A DNA stretch of 32,731 bases from a virus. A program made the translations under genes and the position numbers. Location of the stretch: the IMG/VR virus record IMGVR_UViG_3300022707_001823, positions 1 to 32,731 of that record, one strand, 5' to 3'. The notes under the pieces were generated by a model. It did not search any database. It was not told where the DNA came from and saw only the letters and a list, made by a program, of their open reading frames with translations. This document shows positions 13,964-23,309 of this stretch, piece after piece (position 1 is the stretch's first letter; every line of letters begins with the position of its first letter).

Positions 13964-15258
13964 TATTTGAACAACTCCCTAAATTCTCTGTTTACTTGTT
14001 CTTCTTCAGATTCACTAGATGTGTCTGTTTCTGTAGTTGTGGCTGCTGGTTGCTTTCCTTTTGCACCCTTCTTTTTTCTTTGTCTTTCTTGGGCTTTTTC
14101 TAAACCAGCCTCTTGCCTACGACTACCAACAAGACCTTCTTCATTAACTCTTTTTATTGCTCTGAGTGCAGCTAAGAATTGCATCTCATTACCTAAGAAA
14201 CTTTTACCAATCATAGCTTTAAAGTTTGCGCTTTCATTTGCAGTTAAAGCACTACCATATATATCATGCCTATCTTGAGTAATTAATCTCTCAACATTCG
14301 CAACAAATTTAACACCAGCAGGGTCTTTGACAAATCTTTTAAATTTATCACCAAAGAAGCCAGCACCTGGGATATCAACACCTTCTGGGTCAAATGTTTC
14401 TATACCATTTGGTAAGCCTAATTCTACTAAGGCCTCATTAACGACACCCATTTGAGTAGCAATTTGTCTATTATCTGTAGTATCTTTAATAAACCTTTCT
14501 TCAGCTTTTGTTGAAGCCTCGGTTTTAAGTCTTCCTTCTTTAGAAAAGAATCTTGTACTTTTACCCTGTTCATTAATTCTTTTTTGGAAGTCTCTTATTT
14601 CAGATTCCCAACTCTTTAAAAGAGGTCTTACATCTGGGTCACCAGAAACACCAGCAGTATTAGCATCCTCTATTTTTTGCCTTCTATCGTCAATTGCAGA
14701 TTGAAGAGTAGGTATATCGTTTTCCTCTGGTCTTACTGAAACACCATCTCCACCAGCATCGGGACCACCAAGAGTATCAATAAACTGTTTAACTCTTTCT
14801 GCTCTATCGAAACCAGCCTGTGCCCCAAGTTGTTGCACTGGGCTAACAAGACCTTGCTCAACACTTGTTTCAAGAAGTTCCTCACCCTCAAGACCCGCTC
14901 TTTCTTCAGCCTGTTTCTTGGATTGGTTTTCTTTTATTTGTGCATCAATACCTTGGTACCATTTAATCTGACCCTCTTGTCCTTGGAACACTGCACTATT
15001 AGGGTCTAGCTTAGCAATATCCTCTGGGGTGAGAGAACCTTCTGCAACCAAAGCTTCAGCCATTTTGGTCATGCCCTCTTTACCAGCAGCTAACAAATCT
15101 TCAAAAGCTCTATCGGCAGATTTTTGTTCTATAGCCTTACCTGCTTGTATGGCACCTGGTATAGCCGCCACTCCAGCACTTAAATCTAACCCACCTGATG
15201 GAGCTGGTGCATTTTGAAATGGTGAACTAAGCTCTGCTTGTATTAAATTTGTAGCCAT
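13963..15258 (-). CDS. Putative internal virion protein, 431 residues
   Basis: ATG at 15258 directly follows the stop of the next gene upstream. The N-terminus is Ala/Gly-rich (SAGVAAIPGAIQAGKAI), the middle is helical and charged, and the C-terminus is a basic then acidic low-complexity tail (QRKKKGAKGKQPAATTTETDTSSESEEEQV, in parts). No enzyme motif. Placement between the glycine-zipper protein and the 792-residue protein, and overlap with the latter, make it part of the same ejection set. Confidence 0.6.
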   Translation of the reverse strand: MATNLIQAELSSPFQNAPAPSGGLDLSAGVAAIPGAIQAGKAIEQKSADRAFEDLLAAGKEGMTKMAEALVAEGSLTPEDIAKLDPNSAVFQGQEGQIKWYQGIDAQIKENQSKKQAEERAGLEGEELLETSVEQGLVSPVQQLGAQAGFDRAERVKQFIDTLGGPDAGGDGVSVRPEENDIPTLQSAIDDRRQKIEDANTAGVSGDPDVRPLLKSWESEIRDFQKRINEQGKSTRFFSKEGRLKTEASTKAEERFIKDTTDNRQIATQMGVVNEALVELGLPNGIETFDPEGVDIPGAGFFGDKFKRFVKDPAGVKFVANVERLITQDRHDIYGSALTANESANFKAMIGKSFLGNEMQFLAALRAIKRVNEEGLVGSRRQEAGLEKAQERQRKKKGAKGKQPAATTTETDTSSESEEEQVNREFRELFK

Positions 15259-15930
15259 TTAAAACCCCTGTGCAGCAAACCTAGATTTTAGGTCTGCATT
15301 TGAATTAATCATATCAGTAAACTGTTTGTTGAAATCTCTGTATAAACTCCAATTAGCTTCCTGTTTTTGTCTAGCCCTAGTTTTCCCTTCGGTCCTAAGT
15401 CTATCAAATCTGTCTTCTTTTCTAAACTTGTCGTCTCTAGCAATTTGCTCTTTAACCATTTTTTGGTATCTATTCTCTTTAGCTTTCTGGGCTTTAGCTT
15501 TTTTCTTATTAGCCCTTGTACCAAGGAAAGCCTGAAGTCCAGAAGCAAGTCCACCAGCTATAGCACCTGCAGGGCCACCAACAAGAAAACCTGTACCAGC
15601 ACCACCTAGAATTTTTATAATAGAGTCTGTAGAGGCGAATTCTGTTTCACCAGTATCTTGAACGCCAAGAGCAAGTCCAGACTGAACCCCACCAAGAATA
15701 TCACCTTTAAATCTAGCGCTCTCTACTGATTTCTTTGCGGACCGTCTATCTTGAGAAGCATCAAACTTTCTTTTCTGAGTCTGAAAAGCAGGTCTACTTA
15801 CATCTTCTAGTGTGGTGTCAATACCAGACAAAGATTGGAAACTTGGGGCATCTTCGCCACCAGCAACTCTTCTTGGAGCCTCTTCGTCACCAACAAAAAG
15901 ACCTTGATTTTTAAATATATTTTCTGCCAT
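15259..15930 (-). CDS. Glycine-zipper internal virion protein (T7 gp14-like role)
   Basis: 223 residues. An unstructured N-terminal third is followed by a Gly-zipper hydrophobic stretch at about 108-136 (ILGGAGTGFLVGGPAGAIAG, then GLASGLQAFLG), immediately followed by a very basic helix (TRANKKKAKAQKAKENRYQK). This design is seen in the smaller podovirus ejection proteins that insert into the host outer membrane to form the DNA channel. The C-terminus is charged and helical. No direct sequence match is claimed. Confidence 0.65.
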   Translation of the reverse strand: MAENIFKNQGLFVGDEEAPRRVAGGEDAPSFQSLSGIDTTLEDVSRPAFQTQKRKFDASQDRRSAKKSVESARFKGDILGGVQSGLALGVQDTGETEFASTDSIIKILGGAGTGFLVGGPAGAIAGGLASGLQAFLGTRANKKKAKAQKAKENRYQKMVKEQIARDDKFRKEDRFDRLRTEGKTRARQKQEANWSLYRDFNKQFTDMINSNADLKSRFAAQGF

Positions 15931-15940
15931 AATTTATCCT

Positions 15941-18388
15941 TTAATCTGCTGTGGATTGCCAACCTCTAGAGCCACCTATATCTTCTGGTTCGGCTCCAGG
16001 AATATCTAAACGAACAGCCCTTATTATAGACTGCCTGTCATTTGCTTGAAGAAAGGTTTCGGCCCCTCTTAAAATGCCAACAAATTCTACAAGTCTATAT
16101 GGTTTTCCATTAACCAAAATAACACTACCATTACCAGCACCAGCACCGCCTCTACTAACTTTTGAAAGGCTTGTGTTTACTCTTGTTGTATCAAACTGAA
16201 GGTCTGGAAAGGCTTCTCTGAAATCTGTTAATCTTTTGAAATCAGCTACATTCAATACATTGCTAGATACATCTAGTACCTTGCCAGAATTTTGTGCCTT
16301 GGTAATTGCCTCTGGATCGTTCTGAAAAAACAATTCTTGTTGTTGTGTACTCATGTTAGAAAAATCACCAGTTTCCAAAGCCTGATTTCCTAAAGTTATA
16401 GATTCGTTCAATGCATCTTCCGAGGCTGTTAATGGGTCAAATTTTTTACCTATCTCTGAGGTTCCACCCTTAGATTCATCATACCATTCAAGCCAAGTTA
16501 GCCCACTATCAGGGTCGTCTTTTTGGAATTGTTTGAATTTTCTAGTAAGGGCATCATCTTCACCTATAGACTGTGAGTCATTATGTACGGAGTCATTGTC
16601 TAAATCACTCCTAAATTCTTTACCAGAATATTGGTCACCCTCTGGCAATTCATTACCATTTTCATCATATAATCTAGGCCAAGTGAAGAAATTAAACTGG
16701 TCTGAGTTTTCTTCCCATGGTGGGGTTATGGCCGATATATCTGGAAGAATGTTACCAAATTCATCTTTTGTCCATTTACCACCAATCATTACATTTGCAA
16801 TCCATTCTTTTGCGATAGGGGTTTTAAGTGGGTCCGAACCATCAAACCAACTTTGCATACTTGTTCCATATGTATTCTTACCCATATCAATAAACATCTG
16901 TTCACCAATAGCGTGCACGTTTTTCTTTTTATTATTAAACTGATTTATAGATAGGAAGGCTTCTTTTTCCTCCCTTGTATCTATATCATCTATAGAGTCA
17001 ACGCCAAACTGGTCCATGCCTTCTAATGCTGCCTGTTGTTCCTCTGCATCTAAGGTTGCAAACTTAGCCTCAACATTATTATACATGCTATCAATAGATG
17101 CGTCTGTGTATGATTCATAATATTTTTTACCAACTGTAATCACTCCACCTATATCTGGAGAGCTTTTAACAGCCTCAGTTTGCCAGAAATCAGTGGCAGC
17201 TTTTTGACTATTAGCAGTACCTTCTACATTAGTATAATCAATGTTATTAACAAAATTTGCGGCAGCGTCAGGGTCACCAGAGAAGCCAAAGGCTTCTGGG
17301 AACTCCCGTGCCAACTCTTCCATGGCAAGTGCTATTTCTTCTGGGTCTGTCATTTTTGCTATTGCATCTTGTCTGTTTTCAATCAACGATTGTTTAGCAG
17401 GGTCAAGTACAGCTATATCCCCAGGGTCAAGCTCTATGCCTGTTATACCGCTAAATTGCCTAACACCTTCTGGTATAAATCCAAGGTCGGTTAATGAGCG
17501 TGCAGTAAAGTTGGCAAGCTCTAAGTCACTCATTGCTTCAAGTTTTCTTGTGTCTAAATCCTGAAGACCAAGTTCTGCTGCGATTCTAGATACTTCATCA
17601 AAATCTCCAGCCTCTACAGCAGCAGCAAACAAAAGACCATCTTGGCTAAACTTTTCCTTTTGTTCATTATTTAATTGTTGCCTTAGTTGAATCCCTTTTT
17701 CCATACCATATTTATTTGCATCAAAAATTCTTAGTGCAGATTCAGTATTCATTCTAGCTGCTATATTTGAAAAGTCAGAATTACTACCTCTAGCCATATT
17801 AAACAAGAGAGCGTTTCCAGAACCACTACCCTCTTTACCCTGTTGCTTTAATTGTAGCAGCATGCTATCAGTTGCAGCTTGGTTCTTTGGGCCGAATGAA
17901 GTTATAAGCTCATTCATTTGAGCTGTCTTCACTGGGTCTGGTATATTCGGGTCTTGAAGGTCTTGAAAGAATTTTGATGAACTCGTTATAAAATCATCAC
18001 TGATTTGTTTTAATGGCTCAACCTTTTTAGGCTCTACTTTTACAGGCTTCTTTTCTGGGCCTTTCCCAATAACTTTAGGTGGTGGAGGTGGAGTAGTTTC
18101 AACAGTTTCTGCTATAACAGTTGGTGGAGCAATAGCGCTTACTATAGGCTCTTTCTTACTGGAAGTATCAACGGTTACTCCTGAAAGTCCAGGTTGTTCG
18201 AAAGTAGCAGTTGTTACACGCTCCTTTCCACTGGGAGTAACTCCTTCAATACCGAAATTTGGTATTCCAACATCTCCCTTTGGAGGTTCAAAAGCGCTTG
18301 AAGCAGAAAAGCTTTCTACCTTTGGAGTCTCAAATACTTCGGGAGTAATCCCCTGAAGTCCTGCATTTTTTTCATCTATTGTTGCCAT
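15941..18388 (-). CDS. Putative internal virion protein with disordered N-terminus, 815 residues
   Basis: Residues 1-125 are low in order, with three short repeats of a G(L/I)xG(I/V)T type (GLQGITPEVFE, GIEGVTPSGKE, GLSGVTVDTSS) and a Pro/Lys stretch (PPPPPKVIGKGPEKKPVKVEP, shown in part). The rest is acidic and helical, with repeated calcium-like DPD/DNDS turns but no clear motif. Size and position behind the nozzle and decoration-like genes fit a large ejection or internal head protein. Eleven bases separate it from the 223-residue gene. Confidence 0.6.
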   Translation of the reverse strand: MATIDEKNAGLQGITPEVFETPKVESFSASSAFEPPKGDVGIPNFGIEGVTPSGKERVTTATFEQPGLSGVTVDTSSKKEPIVSAIAPPTVIAETVETTPPPPPKVIGKGPEKKPVKVEPKKVEPLKQISDDFITSSSKFFQDLQDPNIPDPVKTAQMNELITSFGPKNQAATDSMLLQLKQQGKEGSGSGNALLFNMARGSNSDFSNIAARMNTESALRIFDANKYGMEKGIQLRQQLNNEQKEKFSQDGLLFAAAVEAGDFDEVSRIAAELGLQDLDTRKLEAMSDLELANFTARSLTDLGFIPEGVRQFSGITGIELDPGDIAVLDPAKQSLIENRQDAIAKMTDPEEIALAMEELAREFPEAFGFSGDPDAAANFVNNIDYTNVEGTANSQKAATDFWQTEAVKSSPDIGGVITVGKKYYESYTDASIDSMYNNVEAKFATLDAEEQQAALEGMDQFGVDSIDDIDTREEKEAFLSINQFNNKKKNVHAIGEQMFIDMGKNTYGTSMQSWFDGSDPLKTPIAKEWIANVMIGGKWTKDEFGNILPDISAITPPWEENSDQFNFFTWPRLYDENGNELPEGDQYSGKEFRSDLDNDSVHNDSQSIGEDDALTRKFKQFQKDDPDSGLTWLEWYDESKGGTSEIGKKFDPLTASEDALNESITLGNQALETGDFSNMSTQQQELFFQNDPEAITKAQNSGKVLDVSSNVLNVADFKRLTDFREAFPDLQFDTTRVNTSLSKVSRGGAGAGNGSVILVNGKPYRLVEFVGILRGAETFLQANDRQSIIRAVRLDIPGAEPEDIGGSRGWQSTAD

Positions 18389-18409
18389 AATATACCAAAG
18401 TTAAATTAT

Positions 18410-18766
18410 TTAAGCCTCTATTTCCACTCCATAACACTGAAAGATAGTGCCACCAGTAGCAGTCTCTATTCTAATATCATCATTTTCATTCAAAGTAATA
18501 CCAGAAAGTGAGTCTTCTTGTGCAGCCTGTTTAGATATAACAACAAGTCCAAGTACAATATGATTCTCAATCACAGTTGGATTTCCAGGGATATCATTAA
18601 ATCCATCTGGAACTGCTGCAATATTTATAGTGTCGTTACTGCCTCCATCCACAAAAACAATTACTTTTACAATAGCCCTTCTGTTTTCTGGAACGGTATA
18701 TAAAACGGTTTCTACTCCACCTCCAGGGTGAGATTGTCCTAATATTTTTATTATTTCTTTTGGCAT
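18410..18766 (-). CDS. Beta-sandwich virion-associated protein
   Basis: 118 residues. The pattern ILGQSHPGGGVETVLYTVPENRRAIV (in parts), VVFVDGG-type strand, then NENDDIRIETATGGTIFQCYGVEI, recurs in short phage proteins beside tail or capsid genes (consensus: LxQxxPxxxTxTTLYTVPxxxxAVVSxIxVxN...FxAxGxEI). These are thought to be structural or decoration proteins. All strands are present, so it is a full-length copy. It begins one base after the coiled-coil gene stop. Confidence 0.7.
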   Translation of the reverse strand: MPKEIIKILGQSHPGGGVETVLYTVPENRRAIVKVIVFVDGGSNDTINIAAVPDGFNDIPGNPTVIENHIVLGLVVISKQAAQEDSLSGITLNENDDIRIETATGGTIFQCYGVEIEA

Positions 18767-18767
18767 T

Positions 18768-18986
18768 TTACCACTGGGCTAAAAAGTTGTGTCTAAAACT
18801 TACTTCGTCTTGGTCAAATCTAGATTTAAGTTTCAAATCTTCCTGTTTATTTCTTCTAATTAAGTCTTCTAATTTTTTCGTTTCCTTGGCAATAAGGTCT
18901 AAATTCGATTTAACTAACTTGGCCCTAAGTACCTTCTCTTGTTCCTCAAGGTCGAAAGTTTCTATTTGCGTTGGATTATAAGGCAT
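18768..18986 (-). CDS. Small coiled-coil protein behind nozzle gene
   Basis: 72 residues; ATG overlaps the nozzle-gene stop (TAATG). Apart from MPYNPTQIE at the start it is one charged helix (residues 12-60) ending in FRHNFLAQW. It could be a tail assembly or linker protein. No family recognised; a shadow frame on the plus strand is disregarded. Confidence 0.6.
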   Translation of the reverse strand: MPYNPTQIETFDLEEQEKVLRAKLVKSNLDLIAKETKKLEDLIRRNKQEDLKLKSRFDQDEVSFRHNFLAQW

Positions 18987-21685
18987 TATATAGCAACCTC
19001 TCCTAGTTCGATTCCACCACCGCCAACAAAATTAAAATTAGATGTACCCTTAAGCACACCATTTTGATACCAATTTCCAACACCAACACCACTCGCAAGG
19101 GTTGCATTAAAAACTATATGATGGAATCCGTTTGTACCACCAGAGTTTAAATCATCTACCGTGATTTCTACATCCCCTGTAATACCTATCTTGGTAGACT
19201 CACTTGATGTAATTGAAATCTCTATAGTTCCACTAGAATCCAAAAGTGAGAGAATAGTTAGTGGAAGGGAGGCTGGTTCATAAACCAAATTACCAACCCA
19301 AAAACTAATTGCCAGTCCATTATCGTAAGCGGACCTGCTCGGAATTATAAAAGGATTTTTTTGACCAATAACAACACCCACCTCTACAGCATTACTTCTT
19401 AAATCTGGTCCTGTTTGAAGAGGGGTTTTTAGCAAAGGAAACTTTGTACGATTAATCATATCTAGCATTGGCAAAGGTCTTGTAAACAACCAATGGACAA
19501 AGTTTGTTTTAAAATCCTCTTGGTAACTACTGGTTTCAGTTTGCAGTGGCCCACTGTTCGGTCTGTTAATATCTTGAACCCTAAACCTACCATCAATTTT
19601 TGTTATTCTATGCCCACTTCTATTGGATATAAACTCAATAGCAATTCTACTACCTTCAACCTTGCGCCAAAATTGGATATCTTCCCCAGGGGAAACACCG
19701 CTTACCGTTTCTACAGGGATTTGAACTCCATCCACATAGGCCGCAGCGTCCAAAAATAATTCTGGATAAGTAACGGGTCCAGATGGTGGTGCTGGTATAT
19801 TTGAAGGCAATGCTTGATTTACAGTATCCCTAATGTAAATATGTGATTCACTGTGTTTAATATTAAAACTTTCCTGAGAACCAGTAACCTCTCTAGTTCT
19901 AATTATACATGGTATATTGGTTCCATTTGGAGAGCTAGAACTTATTCTATCTGCGTAATATTTTAGAACAGGGAACCCATTAATAGTTGCACTCTCTAAA
20001 CCATCGAATGTTTCAATCCAATAAATAATGCCATTAGCTTCATTTAATACAAAAAAGTAATCTTGTTTCTGAGATTCCCCAGGAATAAAAGAATTGTTTC
20101 CAACCATAAGTCCAGTAACGGATGAAGGAAAAACCCAATCCTCCCCACTAATAAAAGTCCACCCCTTTCCAGAACTTCTTTTAATTGAAAGCCTAAGACA
20201 ATCATCTGGATTGGTTTCGCTATCATCTAAAGTAAACCAAAGATAGTACGCACCATTATAATATTTTGCTATACTAGCGCCAGTATTTATTCTATCAATA
20301 ATCCGTCCAATCCTATCCAAAGAAAGGTCACGACTCCAGCCAGTAGCATCGAAAACCCTAATTGATTTATCTGAACATATTGATATATAAGAACCATCTT
20401 CTGCCTTTGTAAATGAACCAGCGTCTATAACACCAATATCATCATCCACACTAGAAACATTATCAATACTTATGACGGTTTGATTTACACCAGAATCTAT
20501 TGTTGAAGTAAGGTTCATTATGGATGATTTTTGGTTTTCTATAACAGCTAAAGCGTCAGGTAGCTTTGCAAGTATATTTACACCATCATCAAATTCTTGG
20601 AATTGAACTCCAGCATCATGATAACCTACTCTTGTATCATCGGGGATTCTTTGGCTGTAGCTAACTTTTTTTCCATTTCTTTGAGCTGTGAACAAAAACC
20701 CTGGAGTGGTTTCGGCTAAAAGTCCATTTGGTAAGGCTTGCCAACCAATATTTTTTAATCTTAAATTTGGGGCATGGGTAAGCCTATAGTTAACAGTGTC
20801 GTCGCTTGTACCATCGGTTAAAACGCCAAAGGTAAGTAAGAGGGCCTCGTCACTTATCCAAGCGTATTGGTCAAAAGCAAGGTTATCTAAACCATTTTGT
20901 CCAAGGTCTGGTGTTCTGTACCAACTAACATGTGTTATATTGTCAGGAAATGATTCTCCAGCACCTACGTCCAACTCTGTAGTGTTCCCAGATTCCGTGG
21001 CTGCATTTCTATTATGCTGAAAGAAGTATTGAGAAGAACTGGCGCTACCAATGGGCCTTATTGGTGGGGTTTCCATAAACACTTTATTACCCACAGCAAG
21101 TCTATTTAAGGTACTTTGTTCTCCATCACTTTGTAATATAGTGCTAAAAGTGTATATATACTTATATTTAAATTCCCCTGTATTTGTTCCCGAAGTTACT
21201 ACCCCTATGTCAAGCGGCTGCGGTCCATTAAATTCCAAAAACTTTGGAACAGTTGGTATATTCACAACAAGTCTAAATATTCCGTCGTCGGGAGTGGTTA
21301 ATAAAAAATCATCTCCATAAACAACAAGTTTAGAGTCCACATCGTGAGTAAAACCCAGTGACGTAGTAAGTCCCACTATTTCACCACTAAAATCTGAAAG
21401 AGTAAATAACCCAACACCTCTGTGCATCACACAGATATTATTCTCTGGATGTATCTCAATTGAGTGAATAGTTCCACTTCCTATTGAAGGAGTAAAAACT
21501 TCGACTGAGCCAGTTCTACCGTCTGCATATCTCTCATAGGCTATGTAGTTTTCAAGGTTTGGATTTGCATTAGTATTGATATCAGTGGCAGGTAAGTCTA
21601 AATTAAGACCTTCGCCAAAATTACTTTGCTCATGCTTAATAGCCCTATCGCCCTGTGGCCTTGTTTTTTTTCTTATGTATCCCAA
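18986..21685 (-). CDS. Tail nozzle / tubular B-like protein with C-terminal LamG-type domain
   Basis: 899 residues. The start (MGYIRKK..., then FGEGLNLDLPATDI and NPNLENYIAYERY) has the FxxGLNxxxPATxI...EN opening seen in podovirus nozzle proteins (T7 gp12/P22 gp10 type). The middle is beta-rich, with propeller-like repeats (SKLVVYGDDFLLTTPDDGIFRL, in parts). From about 760 to the end there is a LamG-like domain (LAISFWVGN, GTNGFHHIVFNATL, WYQNGVLKGTSNFNF) that stops at ELGEVAI, just before the usual last YNRAL strand. The LamG tip may bind a surface sugar or be slightly shortened. Adjacent to the adaptor gene with no gap. Confidence 0.75.
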   Translation of the reverse strand: MGYIRKKTRPQGDRAIKHEQSNFGEGLNLDLPATDINTNANPNLENYIAYERYADGRTGSVEVFTPSIGSGTIHSIEIHPENNICVMHRGVGLFTLSDFSGEIVGLTTSLGFTHDVDSKLVVYGDDFLLTTPDDGIFRLVVNIPTVPKFLEFNGPQPLDIGVVTSGTNTGEFKYKYIYTFSTILQSDGEQSTLNRLAVGNKVFMETPPIRPIGSASSSQYFFQHNRNAATESGNTTELDVGAGESFPDNITHVSWYRTPDLGQNGLDNLAFDQYAWISDEALLLTFGVLTDGTSDDTVNYRLTHAPNLRLKNIGWQALPNGLLAETTPGFLFTAQRNGKKVSYSQRIPDDTRVGYHDAGVQFQEFDDGVNILAKLPDALAVIENQKSSIMNLTSTIDSGVNQTVISIDNVSSVDDDIGVIDAGSFTKAEDGSYISICSDKSIRVFDATGWSRDLSLDRIGRIIDRINTGASIAKYYNGAYYLWFTLDDSETNPDDCLRLSIKRSSGKGWTFISGEDWVFPSSVTGLMVGNNSFIPGESQKQDYFFVLNEANGIIYWIETFDGLESATINGFPVLKYYADRISSSSPNGTNIPCIIRTREVTGSQESFNIKHSESHIYIRDTVNQALPSNIPAPPSGPVTYPELFLDAAAYVDGVQIPVETVSGVSPGEDIQFWRKVEGSRIAIEFISNRSGHRITKIDGRFRVQDINRPNSGPLQTETSSYQEDFKTNFVHWLFTRPLPMLDMINRTKFPLLKTPLQTGPDLRSNAVEVGVVIGQKNPFIIPSRSAYDNGLAISFWVGNLVYEPASLPLTILSLLDSSGTIEISITSSESTKIGITGDVEITVDDLNSGGTNGFHHIVFNATLASGVGVGNWYQNGVLKGTSNFNFVGGGGIELGEVAI

Positions 21686-22660
21686 TTAAAACCTCGGTGT
21701 AGTGTAGGTTCTTTTTGTGGTTTGTGAGCCGCCAATTGCCCAAGCTAAAAACTCTTCTAAATATTTTTCATAAAGAACTTCTGGCCTGTCTGCTGCTCCA
21801 TATTCCCTGTACTCTTCATCTTTGAATATTGCAAATCTAAGTAGTGTGGTTTGAAATCTCGCAGGTATCGTAAGTGGCACCTGTTCATTGACCAATTGGT
21901 CTGCCCATCTGTAAGCCCTTGCATAATAAGCCCTATCATTAGGGTTGCTTGGTGGTGTGTTATCTTCCCAAATAATTATCTTAGAATCTTTGGATAAAGG
22001 CTCTAAGGATTCTACCGTATCACAAGATATTAAAATCTCTGGATTGTTGACGTTTTTGTTTTCATCTGGTCTTCTGCTATTTATATTCCCATTAGCCCCA
22101 TATAATCCATAAAAATAATTGTAGAAATTATATCCAGGCGTATTATGTGTATAAGCGTAAACCTTGCTCACCCTTCTAACATCAAATTGTGTGCGTCTAG
22201 TCTCTCCCTTAATAGAAGAAAATAGAACGCCAGAAGCGCTAAGGTCGAATTGGTCCACTTGGCATGTTGCAGTATTCTCAAATTGTTTTGTGAGAAAAAC
22301 ACCATCATCTAAATTGAAAGCGCTACCAGAACCCACACCATCAGAATAAGATTGGTATGGTAATTTAGTTAGCGTTCCATCTGCTTCTGTTACAATAATA
22401 TTCCCACTAGTTGGCGTATCTGGAAAGTTGTCGCTAATATTTTGAGTAACCTCAAACGTAGCGGAACCATCTGCATTAACTATGCTATTAAAAATCTCAG
22501 AACCACTATGAATAAATGGGTCTGGGATTATTTGGGTAATTCTATTGTCATTGGATAAGATTTCATTTTGAGCCTTATTAATCATATCCAAAATGTTTTC
22601 ACGGGTTAGATTAGCGTTAAGCCTCTCTGCCATATATGTAACAAAAGCTGATGTTTGCAT
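21686..22660 (-). CDS. Tail adaptor / tubular A-like protein
   Basis: 324 residues. Starts with a helical part (TSAFVTYMAERLNANLTRENILDMINKAQNEIL, in parts), has a beta insertion (about 50-220), and returns to helices at the end (ADQLVNEQVPLTIP, LLRFAIFKDEEYREYG, YEKYLEEFLAWA). Helices at both ends with a beta insert between, directly before the nozzle gene, fit the podovirus head-to-tail adaptor (T7 gp11/P22 gp4 position). The 191-residue gene ends four bases away. The role comes from position plus topology. Confidence 0.65.
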   Translation of the reverse strand: MQTSAFVTYMAERLNANLTRENILDMINKAQNEILSNDNRITQIIPDPFIHSGSEIFNSIVNADGSATFEVTQNISDNFPDTPTSGNIIVTEADGTLTKLPYQSYSDGVGSGSAFNLDDGVFLTKQFENTATCQVDQFDLSASGVLFSSIKGETRRTQFDVRRVSKVYAYTHNTPGYNFYNYFYGLYGANGNINSRRPDENKNVNNPEILISCDTVESLEPLSKDSKIIIWEDNTPPSNPNDRAYYARAYRWADQLVNEQVPLTIPARFQTTLLRFAIFKDEEYREYGAADRPEVLYEKYLEEFLAWAIGGSQTTKRTYTTPRF

Positions 22661-22664
22661 AATA

Positions 22665-23240
22665 TTAAGCTAAGTCAGGTTCTAAAGCTGCTGTAAATCT
22701 ATCAGATGGTTTCTCATCTTCAGTTTTCGCTACTTCTTCAACCTTTTTCGCTTTTCCTCCTGTTTTTTTAGCCGTTTTTCTAGGTGCTTTTTCAGCCTCT
22801 TTTTTAGCTACTAAATCTGCATTAAGTTTTAGGTTCTGTAATTCTAGGTCTTTAATCCTTCTCTGTAAATTTCTTTCATCATCTTTAGAGATAGAACCGC
22901 CTCCAGCGTGTGGAGCCTCTTCATTCAGATTAATATTAGACAGAATATCGAATATGTAATATTTACTTCCATCTTGTTCTAATTGAAATTTTGCTTTTAA
23001 TTTATCTCTGTTATACTGAGTGTCTGGTATTTCACATTCACCACTTAAAGGTATTTTTAATCTAAACTGGGTAGATAGAGTACCCTCTCTAATGGTTCCG
23101 ACATCAATTTTGAAATCATAAGTTTGTGGTGCTTCAAGTTCAAAACCACCAAGAGTCATGAAATCTGTTTTTGTTTTACCAGTACCTTTTCTTCGTCCAG
23201 CCTTTGGGTGTTTCTTGTATTTTAGTTTTATCATTTGCAT
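22665..23240 (-). CDS. Head-associated protein of unknown function, 191 residues
   Basis: ATG at 23240 with AAAGG 8 bases upstream; a second ATG lies two codons on. Basic start (KLKYKKHPKAGRRKGTGKTK), a beta-rich core (residues 30-105), then a coiled coil and a Lys/Ala/Glu tail (KKEAEKAPRKTAKKTGGKAK, in part). It lies between the capsid and adaptor genes, where small head-completion or decoration proteins are found. No recognised family. Confidence 0.6.
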   Translation of the reverse strand: MQMIKLKYKKHPKAGRRKGTGKTKTDFMTLGGFELEAPQTYDFKIDVGTIREGTLSTQFRLKIPLSGECEIPDTQYNRDKLKAKFQLEQDGSKYYIFDILSNINLNEEAPHAGGGSISKDDERNLQRRIKDLELQNLKLNADLVAKKEAEKAPRKTAKKTGGKAKKVEEVAKTEDEKPSDRFTAALEPDLA

Positions 23241-23273
23241 TTGTTGTACCTTTCGGGGTTTAGGTTTTTAAAT

Positions 23274-23303
23274 GAGAGAGCTAGGTTTTATCCCAACTCT
23301 CCC
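23274..23303 (-). terminator. Hairpin after the capsid gene, possible weak terminator
   Basis: On the minus strand, GGGAGAGTT and AGCTCTCTC pair (9 positions including two G-U pairs) around a 12-base loop that itself has a GG..CC pair. It starts 6 bases after the capsid-gene stop and is followed by CATTTAAAAA, not a clear U-run. It may end part of the transcripts or protect the 3' end of the capsid message, giving more capsid than downstream products. Confidence 0.4.
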
Positions 23304-23309
23304 TGTTAT

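Noticed and set aside
13134-13970. 278-codon plus-strand frame opposite the late gene
   Set aside because: Ser/Pro/Ala-rich translation typical of the antisense of a Lys/Glu/Gly-rich gene; no ribosome site; the minus-strand gene is part of a coupled series.
18980-18995. Programmed frameshift joining the nozzle LamG domain to the 72-residue gene
   Set aside because: The next frame starts MPYN, which recalls the missing YNRAL strand, but there is no slippery heptamer, and the TAATG overlap is simply the coupling used throughout this genome.
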